A DNA stretch of 64,000 nt from JAPYTY01 sp036338435. GTDB lineage: Bacteria; Acidobacteriota; UBA6911; RPQK01; JADFOI01. The stretch is taken from positions 62,001 to 126,000 of the forward strand of contig JAYZCG010000014.1 of the NCBI GenBank assembly GCA_036338435.1. Reading direction: 5' to 3'. Below the pieces are notes generated by a model. It was given only the letters and a program-made list of their open reading frames with translations, made no database searches and was not told the DNA's origin. A program made the position numbers and the translations under genes. Positions 16,907-24,964 of this stretch are shown piece by piece (positions within the stretch are counted from its first letter, which is position 1; each line of letters begins with the position of its first letter).

Positions 16907-18442
16907 ATGATAGAAGACATCAAAAAAGTATTAGGTAACAAAGAGGACTTCTGGTTGAATGCGAGCGTTTTGCTATACGTAGCCCTCCTGCCATTTAATG
17001 CATTTTCATTCCATGTTTTTCCTGGTCCTTATTTCAGGCTCAATTTGACTAAAGGAGCCTTATTACTAGTTATCGTTTTGGGATTAAGGGCATATTTTAA
17101 GGGGAGAATTAAGATTAAAAAGGCATATTTGTTGTACTTGTTTTTGACCATTCAGGTTCTTGCCAATTTGCTGTCTGTTGTTAACTCTCCTAATCCCACT
17201 GAAAGCTTCATGCTCACTGTAACCATAAGCCAGTATTGTGTTCTTGTTTTTGTTTTGATTCATGTCGTCCGATCCGAAGTTTTACTTAGAGTCATTTTGA
17301 GAGTCATGGCAATCTTTGTACTAGTTGTTATTGCCCATTCCATCGGTATTTTTCTGTGGAGAGGCGGCGTGTTTTTTACGAGAACTCAACCTTCGATGTT
17401 GGGTAATGGCATCGGGCCTTATTTGTCTTACTTTTTGATCATGTTCGGGACGGGACTTGTCTATTCACTATTTGTGGAAAAGTCAAAGGTCATCAATTGT
17501 CTCTTGTGGCTGTCTACGGGGTTGTGGGCTTTTGTCATTCATATCAACGCAATGAAAGCGGGTTCAATCACGATTGTGGTTTTCGCCTTACTTCTCCTAT
17601 CGACTGCTTATAAGGAGTGGAGGAAGGCTATTCCTCTTGTCGGCGTAGTCGTGGCAGTTTTTTTCTTAGTACTGCAGCTGGTGCCCATCGTGAATTCCTT
17701 CTTGCCCCCCCTGGAGTCAGAATCACAGGTTCTGACTCCAGGGGGGGCTGCACCTTCTGAGGCTGCACCTTCTGAGGCTGCACCTTCTGAGGCTGCACCT
17801 TCTGAACCACAGGTTCCGACTCCAGGGGGAGCTGCACCTTCAGAAGAATTGAACACATTGGGTTATCAGCCTTCCTACAATCCTGCGAATAACGTTATGC
17901 ACAGATGGACTAGCGGAAACTCACTGGAGATCAGGGTCAGGGGATGGCTTTCTGGCATATTTATGGCCACTTCTCATTTTTGGATGGGCGTGGGTGTGGG
18001 ACAGACAGGACATTATTTCAACGACTATTCAGAACTTGTCCGCGAGAGTACTCAGGGCATCTTGCCGCAACTGCCATACAGAAAATATCTTCTGTCTGAC
18101 AAGGTTTTAAGACATGGGACGATCAGTATCCATAACATTTTCATTAACGCATGGGCTGAGACGGGCATCTTAGGATTGTTTGCTATCATAGGAGTTGTAT
18201 CTGTGACCTTTAGTAAGAGCGTGCCTGCGGTGTTCTTTTCCAAAAGATCAGGAGTGAACGCAGTTCATTTTTTCCTTCCACTGTTGCTTTCCATCCTCCT
18301 TTATCATCAAATCCTATATTTTTGGTTCCATCCATGGCTGTGGACTACTATAGCTTTGGCATATGCAGCAGCGGATATTGACAGGGTTCTACCAATACCT
18401 GAGAGAGTTGTTAGCCATTTCGATACAGAGGTCAATTTGTAA
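16907..18442 (+). CDS. O-antigen ligase/polymerase family membrane protein (Wzy/WaaL-like) with a repeat-filled loop
   Basis: This 511-residue protein has roughly ten membrane spans. Its large periplasmic loop contains the family signature near ISIHNIFINAWAETGILGL. Such proteins polymerise or ligate lipid-linked glycans at the outer face of the inner membrane. Residues ~266-312 are highly unusual: Pro/Ala/Ser/Glu-rich, made of four AAPSE units between two copies of a TPGGAAPSE-like block, and encoded by DNA repeats that include a perfect 19-bp inverted repeat (see repeat features). Without that insert the length is normal for the family. The best ribosome-like site (GGGGGAGG) lies 16 bases upstream, which is long. 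Confidence 0.82.
   Translation: MIEDIKKVLGNKEDFWLNASVLLYVALLPFNAFSFHVFPGPYFRLNLTKGALLLVIVLGLRAYFKGRIKIKKAYLLYLFLTIQVLANLLSVVNSPNPTESFMLTVTISQYCVLVFVLIHVVRSEVLLRVILRVMAIFVLVVIAHSIGIFLWRGGVFFTRTQPSMLGNGIGPYLSYFLIMFGTGLVYSLFVEKSKVINCLLWLSTGLWAFVIHINAMKAGSITIVVFALLLLSTAYKEWRKAIPLVGVVVAVFFLVLQLVPIVNSFLPPLESESQVLTPGGAAPSEAAPSEAAPSEAAPSEPQVPTPGGAAPSEELNTLGYQPSYNPANNVMHRWTSGNSLEIRVRGWLSGIFMATSHFWMGVGVGQTGHYFNDYSELVRESTQGILPQLPYRKYLLSDKVLRHGTISIHNIFINAWAETGILGLFAIIGVVSVTFSKSVPAVFFSKRSGVNAVHFFLPLLLSILLYHQILYFWFHPWLWTTIALAYAAADIDRVLPIPERVVSHFDTEVNL
17704..17748. repeat. Perfect 19-bp inverted repeat inside a coding sequence
   Basis: The left arm is 17704-17722 and the right arm 17730-17748, with a 7-base loop (TCACAGG). 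The arms begin and end with a run of seven C or seven G, giving a very stable hairpin in DNA or mRNA. It lies in frame in the periplasmic loop of the Wzy/WaaL-like gene. Confidence 0.95.
17724..17840 (+). repeat. Pair of 33-bp direct repeats flanking the tandem array
   Basis: The copies are 17724-17756 and 17808-17840, offset by 84 bp, with two mismatches. The first copy contains the right arm of the inverted repeat. The second copy carries a degenerate version (GACTCCAGGGGGA), suggesting duplication followed by drift. Confidence 0.9.
17747..17806 (+). repeat. Four tandem 15-bp repeats encoding AAPSE
   Basis: The unit is GCTGCACCTTCTGAG. Units 1-3 are identical and unit 4 differs only in its last base (A for G). 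Because the unit is a multiple of three, copy-number change by slippage keeps the reading frame and alters only loop length. Confidence 0.95.
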
Positions 18443-18555
18443 AAGAGGAAAATTGTTTGAGATGTGTTGTGTATGTGAAACATACCTGAAAGGTCCATTC
18501 CAAACTAGTTTCTAGGTTCATTTAAAACACAAAATAGCCGGTAGTCCAAATCAAC

Positions 18556-19884
18556 ATGCCATCCAAATATTTGCTTGAACGAGGAAGTTGTCTGTTGCTG
18601 AATGTTAGAGATGACATCCCTGACGACAATTCTACGTCGATTGTGATTACTGGTGATTGGTCTCCAGGTTCAGGGGAATTCTCTGCCTCTCTCAAACAGC
18701 AAGGCAGTGCCTATTTTGGGGATATCATGGAGGATTTTCGTGAGAGTCAACTATGTGTCACGAACATCGAAACTGTGTTAAGTGATCATGATCCATTGCT
18801 CAAAAAAAGTGCCAGAAAGATCGTAACCGAACCGGATCTTGCAAAGCTGCTCAATGATCTGAATATTGGTCTGGCATGTTTGGCTAACAACCACATCATG
18901 GATGGTGGCCCAAGTGGTTTAGGGGACACTATCGACTGTTTAAACAAAAGTGGAATTCCAACCATTGGTGCCGGGTTCATGCCGGAAGACGTATACAAAC
19001 CATTTTTGCATGAGTTGAATGGTAGCCGCGTTGCTCTATTCAATGTGGCCGAAGGGGAAGAGGCTTGTGAAAAATACAATGACGGCGTGGGTGCTGCCTA
19101 TATTGAGAGTTTCCACTTTTTGAAGCAACTTAAGAAATACAAGAATTTAGGTTTCTACATTATCGTTATTTGTCACGCAGGCGTTGAATTCTTGCCTACA
19201 CCCGCTCCCTACATTAAGGAACTGTTCTGCAGTCTTCTTGATGAGGGTGCCGACCTAATCGTTGGACATCACCCACATGTGCCACAGGGGTTTGAGATCT
19301 ACAAAGACAAACCCATTTTTTATAGTTTGGGGAATTTTGCAATGTGGAACGAGAATAGAAGACACTACGAATATGAATCATACATGATCAAGTTAAAGAT
19401 CAGTGTTGACCAATTATTAAGTATTGAGTTTGTCCCTTACAAGATCGATAGAACAAAGCTGAAAAAACTGCCCTTAGACAAGTTCGAAAAGTTGTTGGGA
19501 GAGTTGAATAACCTACTTAAGAACAGAGCGCAGATGATTTGGGAAGGATATCTTTATAGAAATTCGATAGAAGCTCGATACTTAAAACAATTGGCTCTAT
19601 GGCCTTTCAATTCTAAACATTTGCGACATTCACAAGTAAATTACCATATGTCTTTGAATCAAAAATACATTCACCTTGAATCTTTCTCGACCAATCTGGG
19701 CATCAGTGATGAGGTTGGTGCCATTTTAGATTGCTGGGGGATCTCAACAAAAAACCTATTATTGGCCAAGTGTATGCGATTTCTAGAAAATAGATTCTCA
19801 ATCTTTTTCAGTTGTCTGGTTAAGGGGAAAAGTTTGTTGAGGTATATGCGAAATTCAATTTTCAGGATAGATAAGTCATCGTGA
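18556..19884 (+). CDS. CapA-family protein (poly-gamma-glutamate capsule / metallophosphatase fold)
   Basis: This 442-residue protein matches the PGA_cap family: TGDWSP near the start, NIETVLS, ANNHIMDGG, HAGVEF, GHHPHVPQG and YSLGNF in order. These form the two-metal site of a calcineurin-like phosphatase fold. CapA proteins act in capsule export or anchoring in Bacillus; in Gram-negative glycan loci the role is unclear. I see no signal peptide, so a cytosolic role is likely here. The C-terminal ~100 residues are an extra basic region with no recognised domain. Confidence 0.8.
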   Translation: MPSKYLLERGSCLLLNVRDDIPDDNSTSIVITGDWSPGSGEFSASLKQQGSAYFGDIMEDFRESQLCVTNIETVLSDHDPLLKKSARKIVTEPDLAKLLNDLNIGLACLANNHIMDGGPSGLGDTIDCLNKSGIPTIGAGFMPEDVYKPFLHELNGSRVALFNVAEGEEACEKYNDGVGAAYIESFHFLKQLKKYKNLGFYIIVICHAGVEFLPTPAPYIKELFCSLLDEGADLIVGHHPHVPQGFEIYKDKPIFYSLGNFAMWNENRRHYEYESYMIKLKISVDQLLSIEFVPYKIDRTKLKKLPLDKFEKLLGELNNLLKNRAQMIWEGYLYRNSIEARYLKQLALWPFNSKHLRHSQVNYHMSLNQKYIHLESFSTNLGISDEVGAILDCWGISTKNLLLAKCMRFLENRFSIFFSCLVKGKSLLRYMRNSIFRIDKSS

Positions 19885-19963
19885 TACATAGTTGGTGGGG
19901 CTATTCCACGGGTGATACAAGGGGATTAGCGCTAGACTTAGGTGTCCAGGAAGTCTCATTTAG

Positions 19964-20737
19964 ATGACTGGAGTAACATCGTTTGTGAAGGCATTCTTAA
20001 TTCCGGGTTCGTTTGTCTTTCTGATGTGGGGAATGGTTTTTGGTCTAGTTCTAGCGCGCTTTCGAGGAAGAGCCGGTAAATGGGGGATGCGATGGATGAT
20101 GATGTTGGTGGTGACGTACTTGGTATTGAGCATGCCTTTTACGGCGAACCTATTGCTTTCTGGGCTAAGCGGTGGGTATAGCTCTGTCCAGGACATCAAT
20201 GAGATAAAGGACACTACAGCGGTTGTCGTGCTAACGGGTGGTGCCAATACCTATAGGGTTGGTGATAATGAGATCAGAGCATTGCCCCGAGTAAGTGCTT
20301 TTCGTGCACTGGAGGCTGCCCGTGTTTACGGTTTAATGGAAGATCCATTGTTGGTTATTTCTGGAGGCGTGGTGGGTGACGCTCTCAATGCAGAGAGTGA
20401 GGTCATGCGTGAGGCTTTGATCAAAATTGGAGTACCTTCAGAACGCATTATTGTAGAGGCACAATCTCGAAACACGCGTGAGCATGCCATTTACCTGCAA
20501 CCATTATTGAAGGATCATCATATCAGCCGCTTCGTGCTAATAACCTCTCCTTCGGAAATGTGGCGGGCGAAAGCAACATTAGAAGCCGCAGATTTACATC
20601 CTATCCCATCGGTTACGGCTGAGTGGACGGAGCGGCGGCGTAGGTGGTTGCCAACGGATGCCGCACTTCGTTTGAGCAGGTCCTCTATTTTAGGATACAT
20701 GGGTTTGGTTTATTACTGGAGTCGAGGTTGGATTTAG
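19964..20737 (+). CDS. YdcF/SanA-like membrane protein (DUF218)
   Basis: This 257-residue protein has two N-terminal hydrophobic spans, then a DUF218 domain: VVVLTGG..., ALEAARVYGL, LLVISGG, GVPSERIIVEAQSRNTREHA and RFVLITSPSEMWRA. ElyC/SanA relatives affect envelope integrity and possibly lipid-carrier metabolism in E. coli; the reaction is not known. An AGGAAG site lies about 11 bases before the ATG. Its place in a glycan locus fits a role in undecaprenyl-linked intermediates, which is inference. Confidence 0.8.
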   Translation: MTGVTSFVKAFLIPGSFVFLMWGMVFGLVLARFRGRAGKWGMRWMMMLVVTYLVLSMPFTANLLLSGLSGGYSSVQDINEIKDTTAVVVLTGGANTYRVGDNEIRALPRVSAFRALEAARVYGLMEDPLLVISGGVVGDALNAESEVMREALIKIGVPSERIIVEAQSRNTREHAIYLQPLLKDHHISRFVLITSPSEMWRAKATLEAADLHPIPSVTAEWTERRRRWLPTDAALRLSRSSILGYMGLVYYWSRGWI

Positions 20738-20846
20738 TGTCGTGCTAATCAGCTTGCACTAGTGTTTTGATTTTAGGACGACTATACACGGTAAACGCAC
20801 AAATAATTTCATATTTTCCTGGAGCAGACAACCGGAAGGGAAAACA

Positions 20847-22046
20847 TTGTCAAAAAAAATCCTTTTCGTGGACTCTGGAATGCATGGAGGGGGTTCCGCG
20901 GAAAGTCTATACCAGCATTTGAAGGTTTTAGATCGTACAAGATTTGAGCCGTCGGTCCTGTTTGTAAATCACAGTAGGTATTTTGAAAAAATATCCGCGT
21001 TAGGCATCCCTTGTGAGATATGTAGTGACCGGTTATACAACAGACGATTTAATGAGGAACATCCTGCCTGTGTTAGATGGGCGTGGCGCTTTCGTGCCGC
21101 GATATCTCGCTACATTCCCTGGGCAACCCTAATATATGAATGGTTGCTACATCATTTGGCTATCAGACAAATCACCAATTGGATTGGAAAACAAAACATT
21201 GATCTTGTGCATACTAACAATCAAGTCGATCGTGATTTATATGCCATCGAGGCAGCTCGACGGAAAGGGATTACGTGTGTAGCACATCTACGTTCTCATA
21301 ACTCCCATGGGTTAAATCACCGCAAAGCAGACTTCATAAATTGTCATGTAGATCAGATTATTGCGTATTCAAAGTCAGTGGCTCATGACTGGTCGGATGT
21401 TGGAGTTGATCACCAAAAAATGACTGTTATTCATAATGCAATTGAACCCCTATCAGTGCAAGAGATGGATCTTGCTGAATGTTTTGGGATTTCTCCGCAC
21501 TACCAGACGGTTGGAATAGTGGGTCGTATTATCCCAGCAAGGGGTCATTTTTTTCTGCTAGAAGCTTTTGCCGGTGCTCTAGAATCTAATCCTGACACAC
21601 GTTTGTTAATCGTGGGGGACGGAGAGCCCGAATACGTACAGCAGTTAAAAAGAAGAGTTGCAGAGTTAGCCTTACTATCTCAGGTAGTTTTTACTGGTTA
21701 TTGTCAGGATTCTCACGGACTCATTGCCGCCCTTGATGCTTTGGTGCTGCCGTATAGCATTGAACCTTTTGGACGTACCTTGCTGGAAGCCTGGCAGTTG
21801 AGAACTCCGGTGGTGTTGACTCGCGTAGGACGTATTCGCGACATCGTGCAGGATCGCCAAACTGGTGTGCTGGTGGATAATAATGATGTTGTACAGTTGT
21901 CCAATGCGTTAGTGGAGATCTTGACTAATCAATCACTACGGAACTCCCTGGTTGAGGAGGGCTATCAACACTGTCGCGAAAATTTTTCTATGGAAGGTTA
22001 TGTTGAAAAGATCAACCATATCTACGATAGCCTGTTGTGTCGGTGA
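20847..22046 (+). CDS. GT4-family glycosyltransferase
   Basis: This 399-residue GT-B protein has GMHGGGSAESLYQHL at the N-terminus, VGIVGRIIPARGHFFLLEAFAGAL in the donor domain, VGDGEPE and a PFGRTLLEAWQLRTPV version of the EX7E region (Glu followed by FGRTLLE). The start is TTG 20847, preceded by a GGAAGGG site. It is transcribed just upstream of the diacetamido-uronate genes, so it may transfer that sugar; this is inference. Confidence 0.85.
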   Translation: MSKKILFVDSGMHGGGSAESLYQHLKVLDRTRFEPSVLFVNHSRYFEKISALGIPCEICSDRLYNRRFNEEHPACVRWAWRFRAAISRYIPWATLIYEWLLHHLAIRQITNWIGKQNIDLVHTNNQVDRDLYAIEAARRKGITCVAHLRSHNSHGLNHRKADFINCHVDQIIAYSKSVAHDWSDVGVDHQKMTVIHNAIEPLSVQEMDLAECFGISPHYQTVGIVGRIIPARGHFFLLEAFAGALESNPDTRLLIVGDGEPEYVQQLKRRVAELALLSQVVFTGYCQDSHGLIAALDALVLPYSIEPFGRTLLEAWQLRTPVVLTRVGRIRDIVQDRQTGVLVDNNDVVQLSNALVEILTNQSLRNSLVEEGYQHCRENFSMEGYVEKINHIYDSLLCR

Positions 22047-22132
22047 GAACTAAGTTGTTCACCCGTTAATCTAATGATTTGTTTGTCCGTCCAACTCATG
22101 ATGGCATTATTTAACAAGGGGGTATTTCCTAC

Positions 22133-23143
22133 GTGGACCTAAAGGTAGGGGTAATAGGGAGTGGTTACTGGGGAAAGAATCTTGTACGTAACTTTGCTGA
22201 GCTTCAGGCTCTCAGGATTATCTGTGATACCAAGGAGGAGAACCTTGAGGCACAGGCCCAACTGTATCCTGACATCCATGTTACAAGTGAGATGGAGGAT
22301 GTGCTAGCCAATAGTGACGTCCAGGCGGTTGTGATTGCGACTCCTGCTACTCTCCATTATTCTCACGTGAAAGCAGCTCTCCTAAGTGGCAAGCATGTCT
22401 TTGTTGAGAAACCCTTGTCACTCAAGTATCGAGAAGGACTGGAACTAGTCAACTTAGCTGACCGGAGGGATCTAACTTTGATGGTGGGGCACATCTTAGA
22501 GTACCACGGAGCTGTTATAGCACTGAAAGAAATGGTGGAAAGCCAGGAATTAGGCCAGCTCTTGTATCTCTACTCAAACCGTGCCAACCTGGGCAAGGTA
22601 CGGCAGGAAGAGAACATTCTTTGGAGCTTTGCTCCTCATGATGTTTCAGTTCTATCCACACTGATTGGAGAAGAACCTATTTCTGTAGCCTCCTCAGGAG
22701 CCAGCTATCTTCAGCCCGACATTGTGGATATAACAGTGACAACCTTAAGTTTTCCTCAAGGAATTAGAGCACATATTTTTGTGAGTTGGCTACATCCCTA
22801 CAAGGAGCACAAAATGGTCGTTATTGGAGACCGCAAAATGGCCGTGTTTAATGATACTGTCAGTGAAGGAAAACTAAAAATCTACGACAAAGGGATAGAG
22901 TGGGAGGCCGGGTTGCCAGTTCCTCGTGAAGCTGCTGAGACAAATCTGAGTTTTGATCAGAAGGAACCCCTGCGTGCGGAGTGCGAGCATTTCCTCGAGT
23001 GTATTAGTAAGAAGAAACGCCCCCTTACCGATGGACGTAGTGCTCTCAGAGTTGTTCGAGTTCTGGAAGCAGCTCAAATGTCTCTTGAGAGGGAAGGCGT
23101 TCCTGTGAGACTCGATGAGATTAATGCCGGAGTGAGCTCATGA
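22133..23143 (+). CDS. wlbA: Gfo/Idh/MocA-type UDP-sugar 3-dehydrogenase (WlbA/WbpB-like)
   Basis: This 336-residue protein has the NAD-binding loop GVIGSGYWGKNL and the EKP signature (HVFVEKPLSL) with its catalytic Lys, followed by the Gfo/Idh alpha/beta substrate domain. In the WlbA/WbpB pathway the enzyme oxidises C3 of UDP-GlcNAc uronic acid. The start is GTG 22133 after a GGGGG site. Its stop overlaps the start of the acetyltransferase gene (ATGA), and the aminotransferase follows with another ATGA. This A-B-C order is the strongest evidence for the role. Confidence 0.85.
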   Translation: MDLKVGVIGSGYWGKNLVRNFAELQALRIICDTKEENLEAQAQLYPDIHVTSEMEDVLANSDVQAVVIATPATLHYSHVKAALLSGKHVFVEKPLSLKYREGLELVNLADRRDLTLMVGHILEYHGAVIALKEMVESQELGQLLYLYSNRANLGKVRQEENILWSFAPHDVSVLSTLIGEEPISVASSGASYLQPDIVDITVTTLSFPQGIRAHIFVSWLHPYKEHKMVVIGDRKMAVFNDTVSEGKLKIYDKGIEWEAGLPVPREAAETNLSFDQKEPLRAECEHFLECISKKKRPLTDGRSALRVVRVLEAAQMSLEREGVPVRLDEINAGVSS

Positions 23144-23736
23144 CGGATTATTTTGTGCACCCATCCAGTGTGATTGACGAGGGATCTGTCATAGGGGAGG
23201 GTACGCAAATATGGCATTTCTGCCACATCATGTCTGAGGCTCAAATAGGAAGTAATTGCAAGATCGGACAGAACGTTTTTGTTGGCACAGGCGTAATCAT
23301 TGGGAACAACGTTAAGATTCAGAATAATGTTTCCATTTATACAGGTGTTGTTGTTGAAGATGACGTTTTCCTGGGTCCATCCACGGTTTTTACAAACGTG
23401 CTGAATCCCCGTAGCCATATTGAACGTAAGAACGAGTACAAAGATACGTTGGTCAAACGAGGGGCATCTATAGGGGCAAATACGACGCTCGTGTGTGGGG
23501 TTACGCTTGGGCAGTATGTTTTTGTAGGTGCTGGTTCGGTGATCACCCACAACATACCTGACTATTCTCTAGTTTACGGAAATCCAGCGACAATGAAGGG
23601 CTGGATGTGCCGGTGTGGAATCAAGCTACATTTTGAACAGGATGAAAATGAGGAAAAGGCAACTTGTAATGCTTGTGACTGTGAGTACCTTAAACATGAG
23701 GATTCTGTGAAGGTACTAGGGACGAGTAGCTCATGA
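23140..23736 (+). CDS. wlbB: UDP-3-amino-uronate N-acetyltransferase (WlbB/WbpD-like, hexapeptide)
   Basis: This 198-residue left-handed beta-helix protein opens with HPSSVIDEGSVIGEGTQIWHF, has hexapeptide rungs throughout and ends its core with YGNPATMKGWMCRCG, the usual WlbB/WbpD ending. A small Cys cluster follows (CRCG, later CNACDC), resembling a zinc knuckle. It transfers acetyl from acetyl-CoA to the 3-amino group made by the adjacent aminotransferase. It overlaps both neighbours by 4 bp, so the three proteins should be made in fixed ratio. Confidence 0.87.
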   Translation: MTDYFVHPSSVIDEGSVIGEGTQIWHFCHIMSEAQIGSNCKIGQNVFVGTGVIIGNNVKIQNNVSIYTGVVVEDDVFLGPSTVFTNVLNPRSHIERKNEYKDTLVKRGASIGANTTLVCGVTLGQYVFVGAGSVITHNIPDYSLVYGNPATMKGWMCRCGIKLHFEQDENEEKATCNACDCEYLKHEDSVKVLGTSSS

Positions 23737-24848
23737 AAGTGCCGTTGATTGACTTGAGGGCACAGTACCGTGAGATTGGTAGTGAAATTGATGAAGCCAT
23801 TAAGGGGGTGCTTGAGTCTGGCCAGTTCGTTTTGGGAGCCAACACTGTAGCTTTGGAAGAGGAAGTATCTGCATACCTGGGCGTGCAATATGGGGTTGGG
23901 GTGGCCTCAGGGACGGATGGACTTCAATTGGCCCTTAGAGCGTTCGACGTAGGACCAGGTGATGAGGTCATTGTCCCGAGTTACACTTTCTTTGCCACGG
24001 TTGAAGCTGTAATGCAGGTGGGGGCCATTCCAGTTTTTGTGGATGTTGATCCGCAGACCTTTTGTTTAAACGTAGGTGATGTGGAAGATCTAATTACATC
24101 CAATACAAAGGCAGTGATTCCTGTCCATCTATATGGTCGAACTGGTGACATGGCATCTCTTCTTGAATTAGCCCGGAACCATCGATTTAAGGTGATCGAG
24201 GACAACGCCCAGGCCTTTGGGTCAGAATATCAGGAGCAAAAAACTGCTAGTTTGGGAGATGTAGGATGTCTTAGTTTTTTCCCAAGCAAAAATCTTGGAT
24301 GCTATGGTGACGGAGGTATGGTCGTGACAGACGACAAAGAAGTTGCTGATCGTGTAAAGCTTTTGCGTACCCACGGCTGGAGGAAAAAGTATTTCCCGGA
24401 AACGGTAGGCTACAACAGCCGATTAGATGAGTTGCAGGCAGCCGTCCTACGGGTAAAGTTGGAATACATTGATAAGTGGAACAATGATCGTCGTCAGCTG
24501 GCAGGTCGATATTCTACATTACTTCAAGGACTTGATATCCAACTTCCACAAGATGATCCGGAGGTGAAGCATGTTTATCACCTTTACGTCATACAGATAA
24601 AAGATCGAGATCGGATTCAGCGGAGTCTCAAAGCTGCTGGAGTAGCTTCTGCTGTCTATTATCCTCAGCCTCTCCATTTAGCGGAGCCATGTCATTCACT
24701 TGGATTTAGGAGAGGTGATTTTCCAGTTGCGGAACGTGCAAGTGATGAAACACTTGCCATCCCCCTCTATCCTGGAATGTCTGATGAGCAGATCAATCTA
24801 GTGGTCACTGCTTTAAAAGGGGCTGTGGAGGCTACAAAAATAAGCTGA
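23733..24848 (+). CDS. wlbC: PLP-dependent UDP-sugar 3-aminotransferase (DegT/DnrJ/EryC1 family, WlbC/WbpE-like)
   Basis: This 371-residue protein opens with PLIDLRAQYREIGSEI, as WbpE/WlbC does, and has EDNAQAFGS (PLP-binding Asp) and SFFPSKNLGCYGDGG with the Schiff-base Lys. In the pathway it aminates the 3-keto product of WlbA. The translational coupling WlbA-WlbB-WlbC points to UDP-2,3-diacetamido-2,3-dideoxy-glucuronate. A 6-dehydrogenase that could feed the route lies at 42759-44144. Confidence 0.88.
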   Translation: MKVPLIDLRAQYREIGSEIDEAIKGVLESGQFVLGANTVALEEEVSAYLGVQYGVGVASGTDGLQLALRAFDVGPGDEVIVPSYTFFATVEAVMQVGAIPVFVDVDPQTFCLNVGDVEDLITSNTKAVIPVHLYGRTGDMASLLELARNHRFKVIEDNAQAFGSEYQEQKTASLGDVGCLSFFPSKNLGCYGDGGMVVTDDKEVADRVKLLRTHGWRKKYFPETVGYNSRLDELQAAVLRVKLEYIDKWNNDRRQLAGRYSTLLQGLDIQLPQDDPEVKHVYHLYVIQIKDRDRIQRSLKAAGVASAVYYPQPLHLAEPCHSLGFRRGDFPVAERASDETLAIPLYPGMSDEQINLVVTALKGAVEATKIS

Positions 24849-24964
24849 TGAAGGGTGTCTTGGTTGTTAGATTCCGGACTATCTTCCAAGAGAGAACTAT
24901 TCTGGTCGTATAGAGTCACTCCATTTCCGAAAACAGTCTGATTGATTAACAAGAGTTTACTGAT

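Noticed and set aside
17747..17806. Tandem repeats considered as a CRISPR array
   Set aside because: Units are 15 bp, contiguous without spacers, and encode a protein loop.
17608..17858. Minus-strand frames through the repeat region with EGAASEGAA or KVQPQKVQP repeats
   Set aside because: They are reverse reads of the in-frame repeats of the Wzy/WaaL-like gene; no start signals.
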